Positions 29,759-40,360 of a DNA stretch of 51,927 nt are shown here, in pieces. The notes below the pieces were generated by a model. That model searched no databases, was not told the origin of the DNA, and saw only the letters and a list, made by a program, of their open reading frames with translations. Made by a program: the position numbers and the translations under genes. Origin of the DNA: an uncultured beta proteobacterium (lineage in GTDB: Bacteria; Pseudomonadota; Gammaproteobacteria; Burkholderiales; Burkholderiaceae); contig CAJASX010000012.1 in the NCBI GenBank assembly GCA_903944725.1, forward strand, positions 1-51,927. Reading direction: 5' to 3'. Within the stretch, counting starts at the first letter, position 1, and every line of letters begins with the position of its first letter.

Positions 29759-30837
29759 ATACACTGACAGTCAACCTAGGTAAGCGTAGCTATCCGATTT
29801 ATATTGGTAGCGGTTTAATCGATCAAGCTGCACTATTTCAAGCTCATCTAACGGGCGAGGCAGTTTACATTGTAAGTAATACGACAGTCGCGCCACTCTA
29901 TGCAGAGCCGCTTAAAATAACTCTTACCCAACTTCAGAAACAAGTACACCTTATTACTCTACCTGATGGCGAGTTATACAAAGATTGGTCTCACTTACAA
30001 ACTATTTTTGATGCACTACTTCAGCATGGCGCCGACCGACATACCACCCTTATTGCGCTTGGTGGAGGGGTGATTGGCGACATGACCGGCTTTGCAGCGG
30101 CTAGCTTTATGCGCGGTGTTCAATTTATTCAAGTGCCTACCACGCTCTTAGCCCAAGTCGATTCCTCAGTTGGCGGAAAAACCGGTATCAATCATCCACT
30201 TGGTAAAAATATGATTGGAGCATTTCATCAGCCTGTTGCCGTGATCGCTGATTTAAGTACCCTACAAACCTTGCCTGCCCGTGAACTCTCTGCTGGGCTT
30301 GCCGAAGTGATTAAGCACGGCGCGATGGCTGATGCCGATTTTCTTAACTGGATTGAAAAAAATGCTGCTGCTTTATTGGCCTGTGAATCAAAGGCGCTAG
30401 CCTATGCAGTCTTACGTTCTTGTGAAATTAAAGCCGCCGTAGTAGCTGCCGACGAACGAGAAAATAATATTCGTGCAACTTTAAATTTTGGTCATACTTT
30501 TGGCCATGCTATTGAAGCAGGGCTTGGCTATGGCAAATGGCTGCATGGTGAAGCAGTTGGCTGCGGCATGGTGATGGCTGCTGATCTCTCGATGCGCTTA
30601 GGAAAAATTCAACCTGCTGAAGCAGCTCGTCTAAAACAACTAATTCATACTATGGGCCTACCAACTGTTGCGCCTAAGTTTGGCTCTGAACGTTATTTTG
30701 AATTAATGCAGCTAGACAAAAAAACTACTGGGGGGAAAATTCGCTACATCGTACTTGATCAGCTTGGCGCGGCTGTAATTGAAAGCGTACCTGAGGCGCT
30801 AGTCAAGGAAACCTTACAGGCTAGTGGTGCTACGTAG
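29755..30837 (+). CDS. aroB: 3-dehydroquinate synthase
   Basis: AroB cyclises DAHP to 3-dehydroquinate with NAD and a divalent metal. The 360-residue product shows [50 protein letters not shown], and metal ligands in AEVIKHGAM and [12 protein letters not shown]. Length is normal. In related genomes dgt and gltB usually follow; here the gene instead meets convergent cyaY after 17 nt, with no terminator visible. Confidence 0.97.
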   Translation: MNTLTVNLGKRSYPIYIGSGLIDQAALFQAHLTGEAVYIVSNTTVAPLYAEPLKITLTQLQKQVHLITLPDGELYKDWSHLQTIFDALLQHGADRHTTLIALGGGVIGDMTGFAAASFMRGVQFIQVPTTLLAQVDSSVGGKTGINHPLGKNMIGAFHQPVAVIADLSTLQTLPARELSAGLAEVIKHGAMADADFLNWIEKNAAALLACESKALAYAVLRSCEIKAAVVAADERENNIRATLNFGHTFGHAIEAGLGYGKWLHGEAVGCGMVMAADLSMRLGKIQPAEAARLKQLIHTMGLPTVAPKFGSERYFELMQLDKKTTGGKIRYIVLDQLGAAVIESVPEALVKETLQASGAT

Positions 30838-30854
30838 GGTTACCTTGTTCTGTT

Positions 30855-31238
30855 TTAATGTACTTCTAGTTTGATGGCTTGGCCAGCCTGCGCACTAACA
30901 AACTGTGATAAATCGCTCAATAATTCTCTACCGGTTTTATAGTCGACCCACCTTGGTGCTAGGTAGCTACCAGCCCAACGATAATGAAAACCTCCGGCTT
31001 TAGCTGCTACCCAAATTTCGTGCAAGGGGGGCTGGCTATTGATTACGATGACACTTCGATCGCGAAAGCGAATATTAATCACATTACCGCCTTGCCGCTC
31101 CACATCTAAATCGAGATCTAAATTATCATCGGCGGCCTCTAGGGCCACCTCAAGCGAATGTAATAGTTGACTTACTAGCCGATGAAATTGTTTATCGTCA
31201 ATGGGTTCAGCCGCTGAGGTATTTATGGGATGCTGCAT
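30855..31238 (-). CDS. cyaY: Frataxin-family iron protein CyaY
   Basis: CyaY binds iron and tunes the IscS iron-sulfur cluster machinery. The 127-residue protein has the acidic first helix (HSLEVALEAADDNLDLDLDV), the beta-sheet VINIRFRDRSVIVINSQPP, and EIWVAAKAGGFHYRW. It carries an N-terminal extension of about 15 residues compared with E. coli CyaY. It diverges from the LptM-like gene by only 32 nt, which leaves little room for two promoters. Confidence 0.93.
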   Translation of the reverse strand: MQHPINTSAAEPIDDKQFHRLVSQLLHSLEVALEAADDNLDLDLDVERQGGNVINIRFRDRSVIVINSQPPLHEIWVAAKAGGFHYRWAGSYLAPRWVDYKTGRELLSDLSQFVSAQAGQAIKLEVH

Positions 31239-31270
31239 GCTATATTCAATTATTCGTTTTAGAGACTTTC

Positions 31271-31477
31271 ATGATAGCGATTCTTACTCGAGCCTTTATA
31301 ATTTGCACCATAATGTCCCTCATAGGATGCGGGATAAGAGGGTCCCTATATTTACCAAGCGTACCCAATATTCCGCCTGTTCCGGCCCAAGTTGAACCCA
31401 AAGGCAAGCTTTACCCTGCGCCTAGCCCAAATAGCGATGTTGATAGCAATACCACCGCATCTGAGGAAAGTAAATGA
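31271..31477 (+). CDS. lptM: Small lipoprotein, LptM (YifL)-like
   Basis: A 68-residue precursor with a 19-residue signal sequence ending in the lipobox SLIGC, followed by GIRGSLYLP. This resembles the CGxxGPLYLP start of LptM, a lipoprotein that helps the LptD/LptE LPS translocon mature. The tail is proline- and serine-rich and without structure. It overlaps lysA by 4 nt; lptM-lysA next to cyaY is the usual order. Proteins this short are called on motif and position, hence the moderate confidence in function. Confidence 0.82.
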   Translation: MIAILTRAFIICTIMSLIGCGIRGSLYLPSVPNIPPVPAQVEPKGKLYPAPSPNSDVDSNTTASEESK

Positions 31478-32787
31478 GTAGCCTAAAGCAGCTTAATCCT
31501 TTGCCTGCCCTAACAAGCTTAGCAGGCTTCTCTGAGCGCAATGGTCGTTGGTTTGCCGAAGAAATACCCTTAACGCAACTAGCCGATCAATTTGGTACGC
31601 CGCTCTATATTTACAGTAAACGCGCCTTAGAAACTGCTTTTGCCGCCTACGAGCAAGCCTGCCTTTCTCCTCAAGGTAAAAGGCGTGCGCGTATTTTCTT
31701 TGCGGTAAAAGCAAATAGCAATCTGGCAGTAATGCATTGTTTTAAGGAGTTAGGTGCTGGCTTTGATTTAGTTAGTGGTGGCGAGCTAGAGCGCGCCCTA
31801 GCAATCGGCGCGAAACCATCGAGCCTAGTTTTTGCTGGGGTTGGTAAATCTGCAACAGAAATTCAGCTAGCCCTTACCGTTGGGGTGAAATGCTTAAATG
31901 TTGAATCGATTGCCGAGCTCGAACAAATTAATCGAATTGCTAGCGAATTATCTTGTCGAGCACCAATTTCTTTACGCGTTAATCCAGATGTAGATGCACA
32001 AACCCATCCCTATATTTCTACCGGCCTTAAAGATAATAAATTTGGTATTGCTTATCATGAAGTTTTAAAAACCTATCGTCAGGCTGCTCTCTTTTCACAA
32101 CTAGATATAGTTGGCATTGATTGTCACATTGGCTCGCAAATAATGGCCACATCACCGTATCTCGATGCAATTGATAAAGTACTTGATTTGGTAACGCAAC
32201 TCAAAAAAGAGGGTATTGTTTTGCGCCATCTTGATTTGGGCGGTGGGCTAGGAATTGATTACGGGCATGAAGATCCGCCGGGCATTACTGAATTTACAAC
32301 TACTATTTTGGATCATGTAGCAGCACGTGGCTTTGAAGATTTAGAAATTCTCTTAGAGCCAGGCCGCTCTCTTGTTGGCAATGCTGGGGTCTTAATCACT
32401 CGCGTTGAATATCTTAAACATGGTACGAGTAAAAACTTTTGTGTTGTCGATGCTGCGATGAATGATTTGATGCGGCCAGCCCTTTATGGTGCATATCACA
32501 GCATAGTGGCAGTTCAGCCTCATGCTGCGGAACCTCAGACTTACGATATAGTTGGCCCAGTTTGTGAATCAGGTGACTGGCTTGGTAAAGATCGTTTGCT
32601 AGCAGTTAAACCTGGTGATTTGCTGGCGATTTTATCGGCAGGTGCCTATGGCTTTACTATGTCTTCAAATTACAATAGTCGCCCAAGAGCAGCTGAAATT
32701 ATGGTGGATGGTGACCGCGCTTTTGTGATTCGCGAACGCGAAACTGTAGCCGAATTATGGTCGAAAGAGCATCTCTTACCAAAATGA
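31474..32787 (+). CDS. lysA: Diaminopimelate decarboxylase
   Basis: LysA removes CO2 from meso-diaminopimelate, the last step of lysine synthesis. The 437-residue PLP barrel enzyme has the Schiff-base Lys79 in FFAVKANSNLAVM, FDLVSGGELERAL, the HLDLGGGLGIDYG loop, LLEPGRSLVGNAG and the active-site Cys in GPVCESGDWLG. The gene is translationally coupled to the upstream lipoprotein. A weak hairpin (AGCAC/GTGCT, 32792-32805) lies between it and the convergent cytochrome gene. Confidence 0.97.
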   Translation: MSSLKQLNPLPALTSLAGFSERNGRWFAEEIPLTQLADQFGTPLYIYSKRALETAFAAYEQACLSPQGKRRARIFFAVKANSNLAVMHCFKELGAGFDLVSGGELERALAIGAKPSSLVFAGVGKSATEIQLALTVGVKCLNVESIAELEQINRIASELSCRAPISLRVNPDVDAQTHPYISTGLKDNKFGIAYHEVLKTYRQAALFSQLDIVGIDCHIGSQIMATSPYLDAIDKVLDLVTQLKKEGIVLRHLDLGGGLGIDYGHEDPPGITEFTTTILDHVAARGFEDLEILLEPGRSLVGNAGVLITRVEYLKHGTSKNFCVVDAAMNDLMRPALYGAYHSIVAVQPHAAEPQTYDIVGPVCESGDWLGKDRLLAVKPGDLLAILSAGAYGFTMSSNYNSRPRAAEIMVDGDRAFVIRERETVAELWSKEHLLPK

Positions 32788-32804
32788 AAATAGCACGATT
32801 GTGC

Positions 32805-33590
32805 TTAATGCAGTCCAGCCATGTAGTCAGCAACTGCTTTCACTTCAAGATCGGATAATTTAACGGCAATCATGTTCATTTGCACATTTTTACGTGTGCC
32901 GTCACGAAAATAAGCTAGCTGAGTTGCGTTATATTCGGCCCACTGGCCACCCAAACGAGGGTATTGCGCAGGAATGCCAGCACCATTTGGGCTATGACAG
33001 GCTGAGCAAGCAGGGATGCCTTTTGCAGCAATACCGCCACGATAAATCAGTTGTCCTAGCTCAATACTGGCCTTATTTTGCACTTCGCCTTGAGGAGGCG
33101 GCTGTTTTACCAAAAAAGCCGCTAAATTCAGCATATCTTGGTCAGTTAAGGTGGCCGCCAATCCCATCATGATGGGATTGGCACGAGTGCCATCTTTATA
33201 GTTTTTTAATTGTTTTGCCAAATAAGTGCCGTGCTGAGCCGCTAATTTTGGCCAAGTAGCCACAGCGCTCATACCCTTGGGGCCATGACAGGTGAGGCAA
33301 GCTACCACACCCCGACTTGCATCGCCGTTGTTATAAAGGGCTTCCCCTACTGTAGCATCGCCCTTAAGGGCTTTAGGCGCTTGAACTGGGGCAGCAGCAG
33401 GGGCAGAAACTACGGCCACAGGAGCTACTGCGGCACTTGGGGCTACTGCCGGGCTTGCCATAGACGCAGGCTTAGCGGGCTCGTTGGCGGCAGCTAAACT
33501 AGCAAGCGCCATTACTAAGAAAATACTGCAACATCCCAAAAAGGGCTGTTTTAGGCGAGTTAATTTGGAGATTTGGGAGCTATGACGCAT
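32805..33590 (-). CDS. Di-haem cytochrome c4-type protein
   Basis: A periplasmic electron carrier of 261 residues with two CxxCH haem sites, CLTCH at 98-102 and CSACH at 195-199. Each lies in a class-I cytochrome domain (KLAAQHGTYLAKQLKNYKDG and LGGQWAEYNATQLAYFRDG are matching repeats). Methionine sixth ligands are likely in PIMMGL and NMIAVKL. The signal sequence ends near residue 35. About 40 residues of Ala/Pro/Val linker (37-76) separate it from the first domain, longer than in most cytochromes c4. Likely shuttles electrons to a terminal oxidase (family knowledge). Confidence 0.92.
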   Translation of the reverse strand: MRHSSQISKLTRLKQPFLGCCSIFLVMALASLAAANEPAKPASMASPAVAPSAAVAPVAVVSAPAAAPVQAPKALKGDATVGEALYNNGDASRGVVACLTCHGPKGMSAVATWPKLAAQHGTYLAKQLKNYKDGTRANPIMMGLAATLTDQDMLNLAAFLVKQPPPQGEVQNKASIELGQLIYRGGIAAKGIPACSACHSPNGAGIPAQYPRLGGQWAEYNATQLAYFRDGTRKNVQMNMIAVKLSDLEVKAVADYMAGLH

Positions 33591-33696
33591 TATGTTTACC
33601 TTGGCAAAAATTCTTCAGTAGATTGGCTTGGTAATTATCCAGTCAATCCCTCAGATCTTTAATAATTTATTTGATTTTACAATAGCGTTTCTAGAC

Positions 33697-34410
33697 ATGT
33701 CTAAACTCTTTCAAGCCCGTTTTTTTACCACCGTAAATAATCTAGATTGTTTACCGCAAGGACCGCTGCGGGAGGTGGCGTTTGCGGGTCGCTCGAATGC
33801 CGGAAAATCGAGTGCAATTAATGTTTTGTGCAATCAAAAACGCTTGGCTTTTGCTAGTAAAACCCCTGGCCGCACGCAACACATTAATTATTTTGGCCTA
33901 TTTGCTAAAGAAGATTTACTCGGTTATTTAGTTGATTTGCCTGGCTATGGTTATGCTGCCGTCAATCATGAAACCCGTTATCACTGGAATAGCTTGGTTA
34001 GTGATTACCTACAACAGCGCAATGCATTAGTTGGGATGATTTTAATTATTGATTCACGCCGTGGTATGACCGACTTAGATGAACAAATGATTCAATGGTT
34101 TGTACCTACTGGTAAACCAATTCATTTACTCTTGAGTAAATGCGATAAGCTCAACAAGAGCGAATGTCGCCATACCTTAGAGGCTGTCGAAAAAAGATTG
34201 GCTGAGCTTGCTGATTCAGTAGCCAATTTTCCAGCACCAAATCAGCAATTGTCTGCGCAACTTTTTTCCAGCACAAAACGTGTTGGGCTAGAAGAAGCAG
34301 ATAAAATTATTATCAATTGGTTATTTGATGCACCAACTCAGCGCAATGCCTCGGCCCAACCGAATGTACTAACCCTACTGAATGCCCCCACTCAAACGGA
34401 GGAAAACTAA
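33697..34410 (+). CDS. engB: Ribosome-biogenesis GTPase EngB (YsxC/YihA)
   Basis: An essential GTPase needed for assembly of the 50S subunit. The 237-residue protein has P-loop [11 protein letters not shown]2 [12 protein letters not shown]3 VDLPGYGYA and G4 LLSKCDKL. A variable C-terminal tail (about residues 215-237) is rich in Asn and Thr. The frame is open from 33628, but I prefer the ATG at 33697 ([10 protein letters not shown]), which matches the family start; no strong Shine-Dalgarno supports either. The hemB ATG follows the stop codon directly. Confidence 0.94.
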   Translation: MSKLFQARFFTTVNNLDCLPQGPLREVAFAGRSNAGKSSAINVLCNQKRLAFASKTPGRTQHINYFGLFAKEDLLGYLVDLPGYGYAAVNHETRYHWNSLVSDYLQQRNALVGMILIIDSRRGMTDLDEQMIQWFVPTGKPIHLLLSKCDKLNKSECRHTLEAVEKRLAELADSVANFPAPNQQLSAQLFSSTKRVGLEEADKIIINWLFDAPTQRNASAQPNVLTLLNAPTQTEEN

Positions 34411-35412
<1,002 letters not shown>

Positions 35413-35448
35413 ATTATTCACAAAGTTTGTTAAATCTAAACATAATTA

Positions 35449-37158
35449 TTAAAGCTGTTTAAGATAATCTAAAAAATTTTGTGCTGACATAAACCCAATC
35501 ACCCGCCGGTTTTTTTGCTCACGACCTTCGGCATCAAAAAATAAAATTGCTGGCGGCCCAAATAAATTATATTGCTTAAGCAGAGCTTGGCTTTCTGGCG
35601 TATTTTGAGTTACATCGGCCTGTACTAAATTAAACTTGCCCAAGGCCTGAGTCACCAAGGGATTAGCAAAGGTAAGGTGTTCCATTTCTTTGCAGCTAAT
35701 ACACCAGTCAGCATAAAAATCAAGTAGCACCGGTCGTTGATCTAATTGAGCTTGTGCTAATACTTGCTTTAATTCAGCGGTAGACCGAATAACCGTGAAG
35801 CTTAAATTAGGTGCAATGATGCGCTGCGCCCCTGACGTGGACTGAGTTTGTGATTTACTCGCAAAAAAAGCATTAGGCCCAGAGAAAAAAGCGGGCCAAA
35901 CAATCCACACGGATAGAGCAACCAATAAAACCCCTAAGGTGCGCTGTAACCATACCATCCAGTTACCAGTAGTTGGTATCAAGACCCGCACTTCTAGGGC
36001 AATGAATAGTAGGGGTAAGCCCATGCCAAGAGCCATGATAAATAAAAGGCCGCCGCCAAGTGCTACAGACCCCGTTTGCGCAATAAAAGCTAAAACTCCC
36101 GCTAACGGCGCGGTAATACATGGGCTGGCGATTAAAGTTGAAAGCCCCCCTAAAATGAATGCCCCAACAATACTGCCGCCTTTTTGGCGCCCTGCAAACT
36201 GGTCAATTGACTGATGCCAAGCATGCGGTAAGCGTAGGTGATAAAAACCAAACAGGCTTCCAGCTAAAGTTAAAAGCACAAGACTAAAAGCCAATAAGAC
36301 GTAGGGATTTTGTAGCGCGGCTTGAGCGCCACTACCTAAGGCCGCCATCAACATACCTGCCAAGGAATAAAGACACGCCATACCTAGTATGTAGGCGCTG
36401 GCTAAAACTGCAGCGCGCCTTTTTTTAATGGCCTGATTGGTGCCTGAATTAAAAATAATGCTCGATAAAATGGGTAGCATTGGCAAAACACAGGGAGTAA
36501 AAGCCAGGGCAATGCCTAAAATAAAAAAGGCTAAAAATAAATAGGGGGTTGTGGCTTGTTCTAAAAATTGATTAACTGCATTGATGTCATCACGCTGCGC
36601 CAATAAGCCGATTAAATTTAGTTTATCAGGGGGTAATGGCGCCATCGCTGCATCATCAGGCACAGGTAGGGCCTTAACTCCTGGAGCCGCTAAATTAAAG
36701 TTAAGCGTCATGGGGGGATAACAAATTCCGCCATCAGCACAGCCTTGTAATTCTATTTGCAAGCGCAAACCCTTAGCACTATTGCCAATCTCAACAACTG
36801 GTTTTCCGGTGCTACTAATTGCTTGATTTAAATTAATTTGTACCTGAAATGGCGCTTTATAGATAATGAGATTTTTATTAAACGTAGCATCAAATTTATT
36901 TTCGCCAGTGGGTAAGGTTGGCTGAAATCGATAGCTTGGCTGGCCATTTTCAAGCGCATAAAATTGCAATGACTGCTGATAAATGTAATATCCTTTAACT
37001 GGCTTGTATTCAATTTCAACATGCCTGCCATTTTCTAGCCAAGTGGCTTGTACTTGAAATGCTTTTTCAGCCGGCAAAAAATCCGGTGCCGCAAAAGCGC
37101 TAGAAAGTAGTAAGCTAAAGGTGAGTAATACGGTAAATAAAGTCTTGTTTAGTTGCAT
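35449..37158 (-). CDS. dsbD: Thiol:disulfide interchange protein DsbD
   Basis: DsbD carries electrons from cytoplasmic thioredoxin to periplasmic thiol proteins. The 569-residue precursor has a signal peptide and an alpha domain with the Cys pair in GCADGGICYPP. Eight membrane helices follow, with one catalytic Cys in FTPCVLPMLP and the other in SPCITAPLAG. The C-terminal thioredoxin domain has CISC at 486-489 (FYADWCISCKEME). Nearby cytochrome c and haem genes fit a role in cytochrome maturation. It is separated from rplQ by a strong terminator, so it needs its own promoter, which is not obvious. Confidence 0.95.
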   Translation of the reverse strand: MQLNKTLFTVLLTFSLLLSSAFAAPDFLPAEKAFQVQATWLENGRHVEIEYKPVKGYYIYQQSLQFYALENGQPSYRFQPTLPTGENKFDATFNKNLIIYKAPFQVQINLNQAISSTGKPVVEIGNSAKGLRLQIELQGCADGGICYPPMTLNFNLAAPGVKALPVPDDAAMAPLPPDKLNLIGLLAQRDDINAVNQFLEQATTPYLFLAFFILGIALAFTPCVLPMLPILSSIIFNSGTNQAIKKRRAAVLASAYILGMACLYSLAGMLMAALGSGAQAALQNPYVLLAFSLVLLTLAGSLFGFYHLRLPHAWHQSIDQFAGRQKGGSIVGAFILGGLSTLIASPCITAPLAGVLAFIAQTGSVALGGGLLFIMALGMGLPLLFIALEVRVLIPTTGNWMVWLQRTLGVLLVALSVWIVWPAFFSGPNAFFASKSQTQSTSGAQRIIAPNLSFTVIRSTAELKQVLAQAQLDQRPVLLDFYADWCISCKEMEHLTFANPLVTQALGKFNLVQADVTQNTPESQALLKQYNLFGPPAILFFDAEGREQKNRRVIGFMSAQNFLDYLKQL

Positions 37159-37180
37159 CGGTTTAATTCTGTCCTAAATA

Positions 37181-37211
37181 AATAAAAAAAGCCAGACCGA
37201 AGTCTGGCTTT
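37181..37211 (-). terminator. Rho-independent terminator after rplQ
   Basis: On the minus strand AAAGCCAGAC (37211-37202) pairs perfectly with GTCTGGCTTT (37197-37188) around a UUCG tetraloop closed by C-G, the most stable kind. The T-run TTTTTTTATT follows. It lies 22 nt beyond the rplQ stop and ends the whole ribosomal super-cluster before dsbD. Confidence 0.95.
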
Positions 37212-37233
37212 GCACTATACCTCAATCGAGCTC

Positions 37234-37629
37234 TTAAGCAGTACTATCTTCAACTGCAACCTCTTCAACAATAGGGCGATCAACTAATTCAACCAAGGCC
37301 ATTGGTGCATTATCACCTTGGCGAAAGCCAAACTTCAAGATGCGTAAATAACCGCCTGGGCGTGTAGCATAACGTGGTCCAAGCTCAGTAAATAATTTAG
37401 CAACGATGTCGCGATCACGCGTGCGATTGTAAGCCAAACGACGATTAGCTAAGCTATCTTTTTTACCTAAAGTAATTAATGGCTCAACAACCATGCGCAA
37501 TTCTTTTGCTTTTGGTAAAGTGGTTTTAATCACTTCATGCTCCAACAGCGAATTTGACATATTGCGCAGCATCGCTAAACGATGGGATGAGGTTCGATTA
37601 AGTTTGCGTAAACCGTTTCCGTGACGCAT
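37234..37629 (-). CDS. rplQ: 50S ribosomal protein L17
   Basis: L17 lies near the exit of the peptide tunnel. The 131-residue protein has the family start [20 protein letters not shown] and the basic core [20 protein letters not shown], then a short acidic tail ([16 protein letters not shown]). Last gene of the alpha operon, 12 nt after rpoA and directly before the terminator. Confidence 0.97.
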   Translation of the reverse strand: MRHGNGLRKLNRTSSHRLAMLRNMSNSLLEHEVIKTTLPKAKELRMVVEPLITLGKKDSLANRRLAYNRTRDRDIVAKLFTELGPRYATRPGGYLRILKFGFRQGDNAPMALVELVDRPIVEEVAVEDSTA

Positions 37630-37641
37630 GATGCTTCCTTT

Positions 37642-38625
37642 CTAATTATTTCCAAGGTTAGCAGGTGGCCAACTCTCGAGTTTCATGCCAAGGCTTAAAC
37701 CACGAGCCGCTAACACGTCTTTAATTTCATTTAATGATTTACGTCCTAAATTAGGCGTCTTTAACAACTCATTTTCAGTGCGCTGAATTAAATCGCCAAT
37801 GTAATAAATATTTTCAGCTTTTAAGCAATTGGCAGAACGTACCGTGAGCTCTAGATCATCAACTGGACGCATCAACATTGGGTCAACCATTGAAGATCGG
37901 CTTGGCGCAAGGTCGCCAGAAATTTCACTACTTTCGAGGGCAGCAAAAACGACCAATTGATCGACCAAAATACTAGCTGCTTGACGAATCGTCTCTTCCG
38001 GAGTCATCACACCATTCGTTTCAATGGTCATAACCAAACGATCGAGGTCGGTACGTTGCTCAACACGAGCTGATTCAACGGCATAACTTACGCGAGTTAC
38101 GGGACTAAAAGAAGCGTCCAACACAATTCGACCAATCAACTTAGTGGTTTCATCATGATACTGGCGCATATTGCCAGGGATATAACCACGACCTTTTTCT
38201 ACTTTAATTTGCATATCTAATTTACCACCTGCAGCCAAGTGGGCAATAACATGGTCAGGATTAATAATTTCTACATCATGAGGCAAATCGATGTCTTTAG
38301 CAGTGACAACTCCAGGACCATCTTTGCGTAAATTAATCGTAACTTCATCACGTGACTGTAATTTGAAGACTACACCTTTTAGATTAAGCAAGAGATTAAC
38401 CACATCTTCTTGCACTCCGTCAAGAGTTGAGTACTCATGAACTACCCCCGAGATAGCAACTTCAGTCGGCGCAAAGCCAACCATAGAAGACAACAATACA
38501 CGGCGTAAAGCATTTCCTAGGGTATGGCCATAGCCACGCTCGAATGGCTCCATCACCACTTTAGCTTGATTAGGGGTAAGAGCTTCTACTGAAATAATTT
38601 TTGGCTTGAGCAAGTTTGTTTGCAT
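37642..38625 (-). CDS. rpoA: RNA polymerase alpha subunit
   Basis: The alpha subunit starts polymerase assembly through its N-terminal domain and contacts UP elements and activators through its C-terminal domain. The 327-residue product has [18 protein letters not shown] (dimer interface). The alpha-CTD, with [16 protein letters not shown] and [17 protein letters not shown], is joined by a flexible linker near residues 235-250. Position between rpsD and rplQ is universal in this group. Confidence 0.98.
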   Translation of the reverse strand: MQTNLLKPKIISVEALTPNQAKVVMEPFERGYGHTLGNALRRVLLSSMVGFAPTEVAISGVVHEYSTLDGVQEDVVNLLLNLKGVVFKLQSRDEVTINLRKDGPGVVTAKDIDLPHDVEIINPDHVIAHLAAGGKLDMQIKVEKGRGYIPGNMRQYHDETTKLIGRIVLDASFSPVTRVSYAVESARVEQRTDLDRLVMTIETNGVMTPEETIRQAASILVDQLVVFAALESSEISGDLAPSRSSMVDPMLMRPVDDLELTVRSANCLKAENIYYIGDLIQRTENELLKTPNLGRKSLNEIKDVLAARGLSLGMKLESWPPANLGNN

Positions 38626-38648
38626 ATGTTTTCCTTATGGGTGCCTAA

Positions 38649-39272
38649 TTAGCGCGAATATAATTCGACGATCAAACTTTCATTAATATCACCGCTGATT
38701 TCTTCGCGGTCGGGCACCTGCTTAAATGTTCCTTCTAGCTTTGCCGCATCAACTGAAACCCAGCTAATGACGCCAGTTTGCTGAACTAAATTCAAAGACT
38801 CTTGAATCCGGTTTTGCTTCTTCGCTTTTTCACGAATTGAAATTACATCGCCAGGTTTAACCTGAATCGATGGAATATTAACTGCACTGCCATTTAACAT
38901 GACTGCACAATGGGAAACTAATTGACGTGCTTCAGCACGTGTTGAGCCAAAACCCATGCGGTAAACCACATTATCAAGTCGTGACTCGAGCAACTGTAGA
39001 AGCGTTTCGCCTGTATTGCCTTTGCGACGCTCTGCCTCAGCAAAGTAACGGCGAAATTGGCGCTCTAAGATCCCATAAATCCGTTTTACTTTCTGTTTTT
39101 CACGCAGCTGATTACCATAATCAGAGGTTCTCGAGCCCGATGTTCGTCCATGCTGACCAGGCTTGCTATCAAGCTTGCACTTGTCTGACAATGAACGGCG
39201 AGCGCTCTTTAAAAATAAGTCGGTTCCTTCCCGACGAGATAACTTGGCCTTTGGGCCTAAATAACGTGCCAC
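38649..39272 (-). CDS. rpsD: 30S ribosomal protein S4
   Basis: S4 nucleates assembly of the 30S body and, in E. coli, represses the alpha operon. The 207-residue protein starts [19 protein letters not shown] and has the S4 RNA-binding domain [20 protein letters not shown]. The start codon is GTG, with an AAGGAAAG ribosome site. It is preceded by an unusually long 120-nt spacer with two hairpins. It lacks the zinc cysteines found in some S4 proteins. Confidence 0.97.
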   Translation of the reverse strand: MARYLGPKAKLSRREGTDLFLKSARRSLSDKCKLDSKPGQHGRTSGSRTSDYGNQLREKQKVKRIYGILERQFRRYFAEAERRKGNTGETLLQLLESRLDNVVYRMGFGSTRAEARQLVSHCAVMLNGSAVNIPSIQVKPGDVISIREKAKKQNRIQESLNLVQQTGVISWVSVDAAKLEGTFKQVPDREEISGDINESLIVELYSR

Positions 39273-39290
39273 GATGCTTTCCTTTCTTTG

Positions 39291-39337
39291 CCGCAGTCTT
39301 GCGACTAGCGGTTAGTTCGCTTTGATTTCAAACGAAC
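39291..39337 (-). promoter_or_regulatory. Two hairpins in the rpsK-rpsD spacer
   Basis: The 120-nt spacer 39273-39392 contrasts with gaps of roughly 10-35 nt elsewhere in the alpha operon. Its upstream half is A/T-rich. Reading the minus strand, GTTCG-TTTG/CAAAG-CGAAC (39337-39315) forms a 9-bp stem with one bulge. Then CCGC-U-AGUC/GACU-GCGG (39311-39291) forms an 8-bp stem with a bulged U and a GCAA tetraloop. No T-run follows, so these are not terminators. The rpsD ribosome site lies just after the second stem. Processing site or ribosomal-protein target are both possible. Confidence 0.5.
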
Positions 39338-39392
39338 AGTGGGCTTAAACAATTAAAAAATAAAACTTCTAAAAAAATAACAACTGTAAAAC

Positions 39393-39800
39393 TTAAATAC
39401 GACGACGTTTAGGGGGACGACAACCATTGTGCGGAACAGGGGTTACGTCCTGAATCTCGGTGATTTTGATTCCTAATGAATTTAAAGCGCGCACAGCTGA
39501 TTCACGACCTGGGCCTGGGCCCTTTATCTGCACTTCTAAATTTTTAATGCCACATTCAATTGCCGCTTTGCCAGCTACCTCGGCTGCTACTTGGGCAGCA
39601 AACGGGGTTGACTTGCGAGAGCCCTTAAAGCCTTGACCGCCAGAAGTGGCCCAAGATAAGGCGTTACCTTGTCGATCGGTAATCGTAATAATGGTGTTAT
39701 TAAAAGAAGCGTGCACGTGTGCGATGCCATCGGCAACATTCTTTTTTACTTTTTTACGAGTACGTTGGGCTGTAGCTGCTGCGGTTTGTGGTTTTGCCAT
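39393..39800 (-). CDS. rpsK: 30S ribosomal protein S11
   Basis: S11 lies on the 30S platform near the E site. The 135-residue product has [40 protein letters not shown] and the conserved C-terminus [17 protein letters not shown]. It follows rpsM after 18 nt. Confidence 0.98.
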   Translation of the reverse strand: MAKPQTAAATAQRTRKKVKKNVADGIAHVHASFNNTIITITDRQGNALSWATSGGQGFKGSRKSTPFAAQVAAEVAGKAAIECGIKNLEVQIKGPGPGRESAVRALNSLGIKITEIQDVTPVPHNGCRPPKRRRI

Positions 39801-39818
39801 ATCAATACGCTTTCTTGA

Positions 39819-40184
39819 TTATTTCTTCAGTGCAATGCCAGACTTACGCGGGCCTTTGCGGGTACGTGCATTTGTCTTGGTGCGTTGACCGCGAACCGGC
39901 AAGCCCTTACGGTGGCGCACGCCACGATAGCAAGCTAAGTCCATCAGTCGCTTAATGCTCATTGTGACTTCCCGACGTAAGTCGCCTTCGGTTGTCAACT
40001 TGCCGACTTCATCACGTAACTTTTCTAAATCAGCGTCAGTGAGATCTTTAATTTTTTTATCGATTGCAACACCAGTAGCTTGACAAATTTTTCTGGCTTG
40101 GGTTGTACCAATGCCATAGATTGCCGTCAAACCAATTACGGTATGTTGATGATTTGGGATATTAACCCCAGCGATACGTGCCAT
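39819..40184 (-). CDS. rpsM: 30S ribosomal protein S13
   Basis: S13 sits in the 30S head and contacts L5 and P-site tRNA. The 121-residue protein starts [20 protein letters not shown] and has [32 protein letters not shown] and the tRNA-facing tail [17 protein letters not shown]. First alpha-operon ribosomal gene after rpmJ. Confidence 0.98.
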   Translation of the reverse strand: MARIAGVNIPNHQHTVIGLTAIYGIGTTQARKICQATGVAIDKKIKDLTDADLEKLRDEVGKLTTEGDLRREVTMSIKRLMDLACYRGVRHRKGLPVRGQRTKTNARTRKGPRKSGIALKK

Positions 40185-40208
40185 GAGATTTCCTCTTAAT
40201 TAACCGAA

Positions 40209-40325
40209 TCAGCCTTGGCGCTGCTTATGACGAGGATCTGACGAGCAAATCACACGTACAACGCGTTTACGCTTAATGACCTTGCAATTTCTGCAAATAA
40301 CTTTTACGGATGCTAATACTTTCAT
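40209..40325 (-). CDS. rpmJ: 50S ribosomal protein L36 (zinc form)
   Basis: A 38-residue protein found by reading the minus strand between rpsM and inf[21 protein letters not shown] then [18 protein letters not shown]. The zinc ligands CRNC, Cys27 and His33 are all present (C+ form). The order secY-infA-rpmJ-rpsM is standard for Burkholderiales. Confidence 0.97.
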   Translation of the reverse strand: MKVLASVKVICRNCKVIKRKRVVRVICSSDPRHKQRQG

Positions 40326-40360
40326 AACTCACCTCTTTAAATATACTGACTTCTCAATCG

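Noticed and set aside
32792..32805. Hairpin AGCAC/GTGCT between lysA and the cytochrome gene as a two-way terminator
   Set aside because: Only 5 bp, touches the cytochrome stop codon and has no T-run on either strand.
38927..39325. 132-codon frame antisense to rpsD and its leader
   Set aside because: A shadow of rpsD; its translation resembles no known family.
40185..40360. Apparent gene-free gap between rpsM and infA
   Set aside because: It is not empty: it encodes the 38-residue L36 (rpmJ), listed as a feature.
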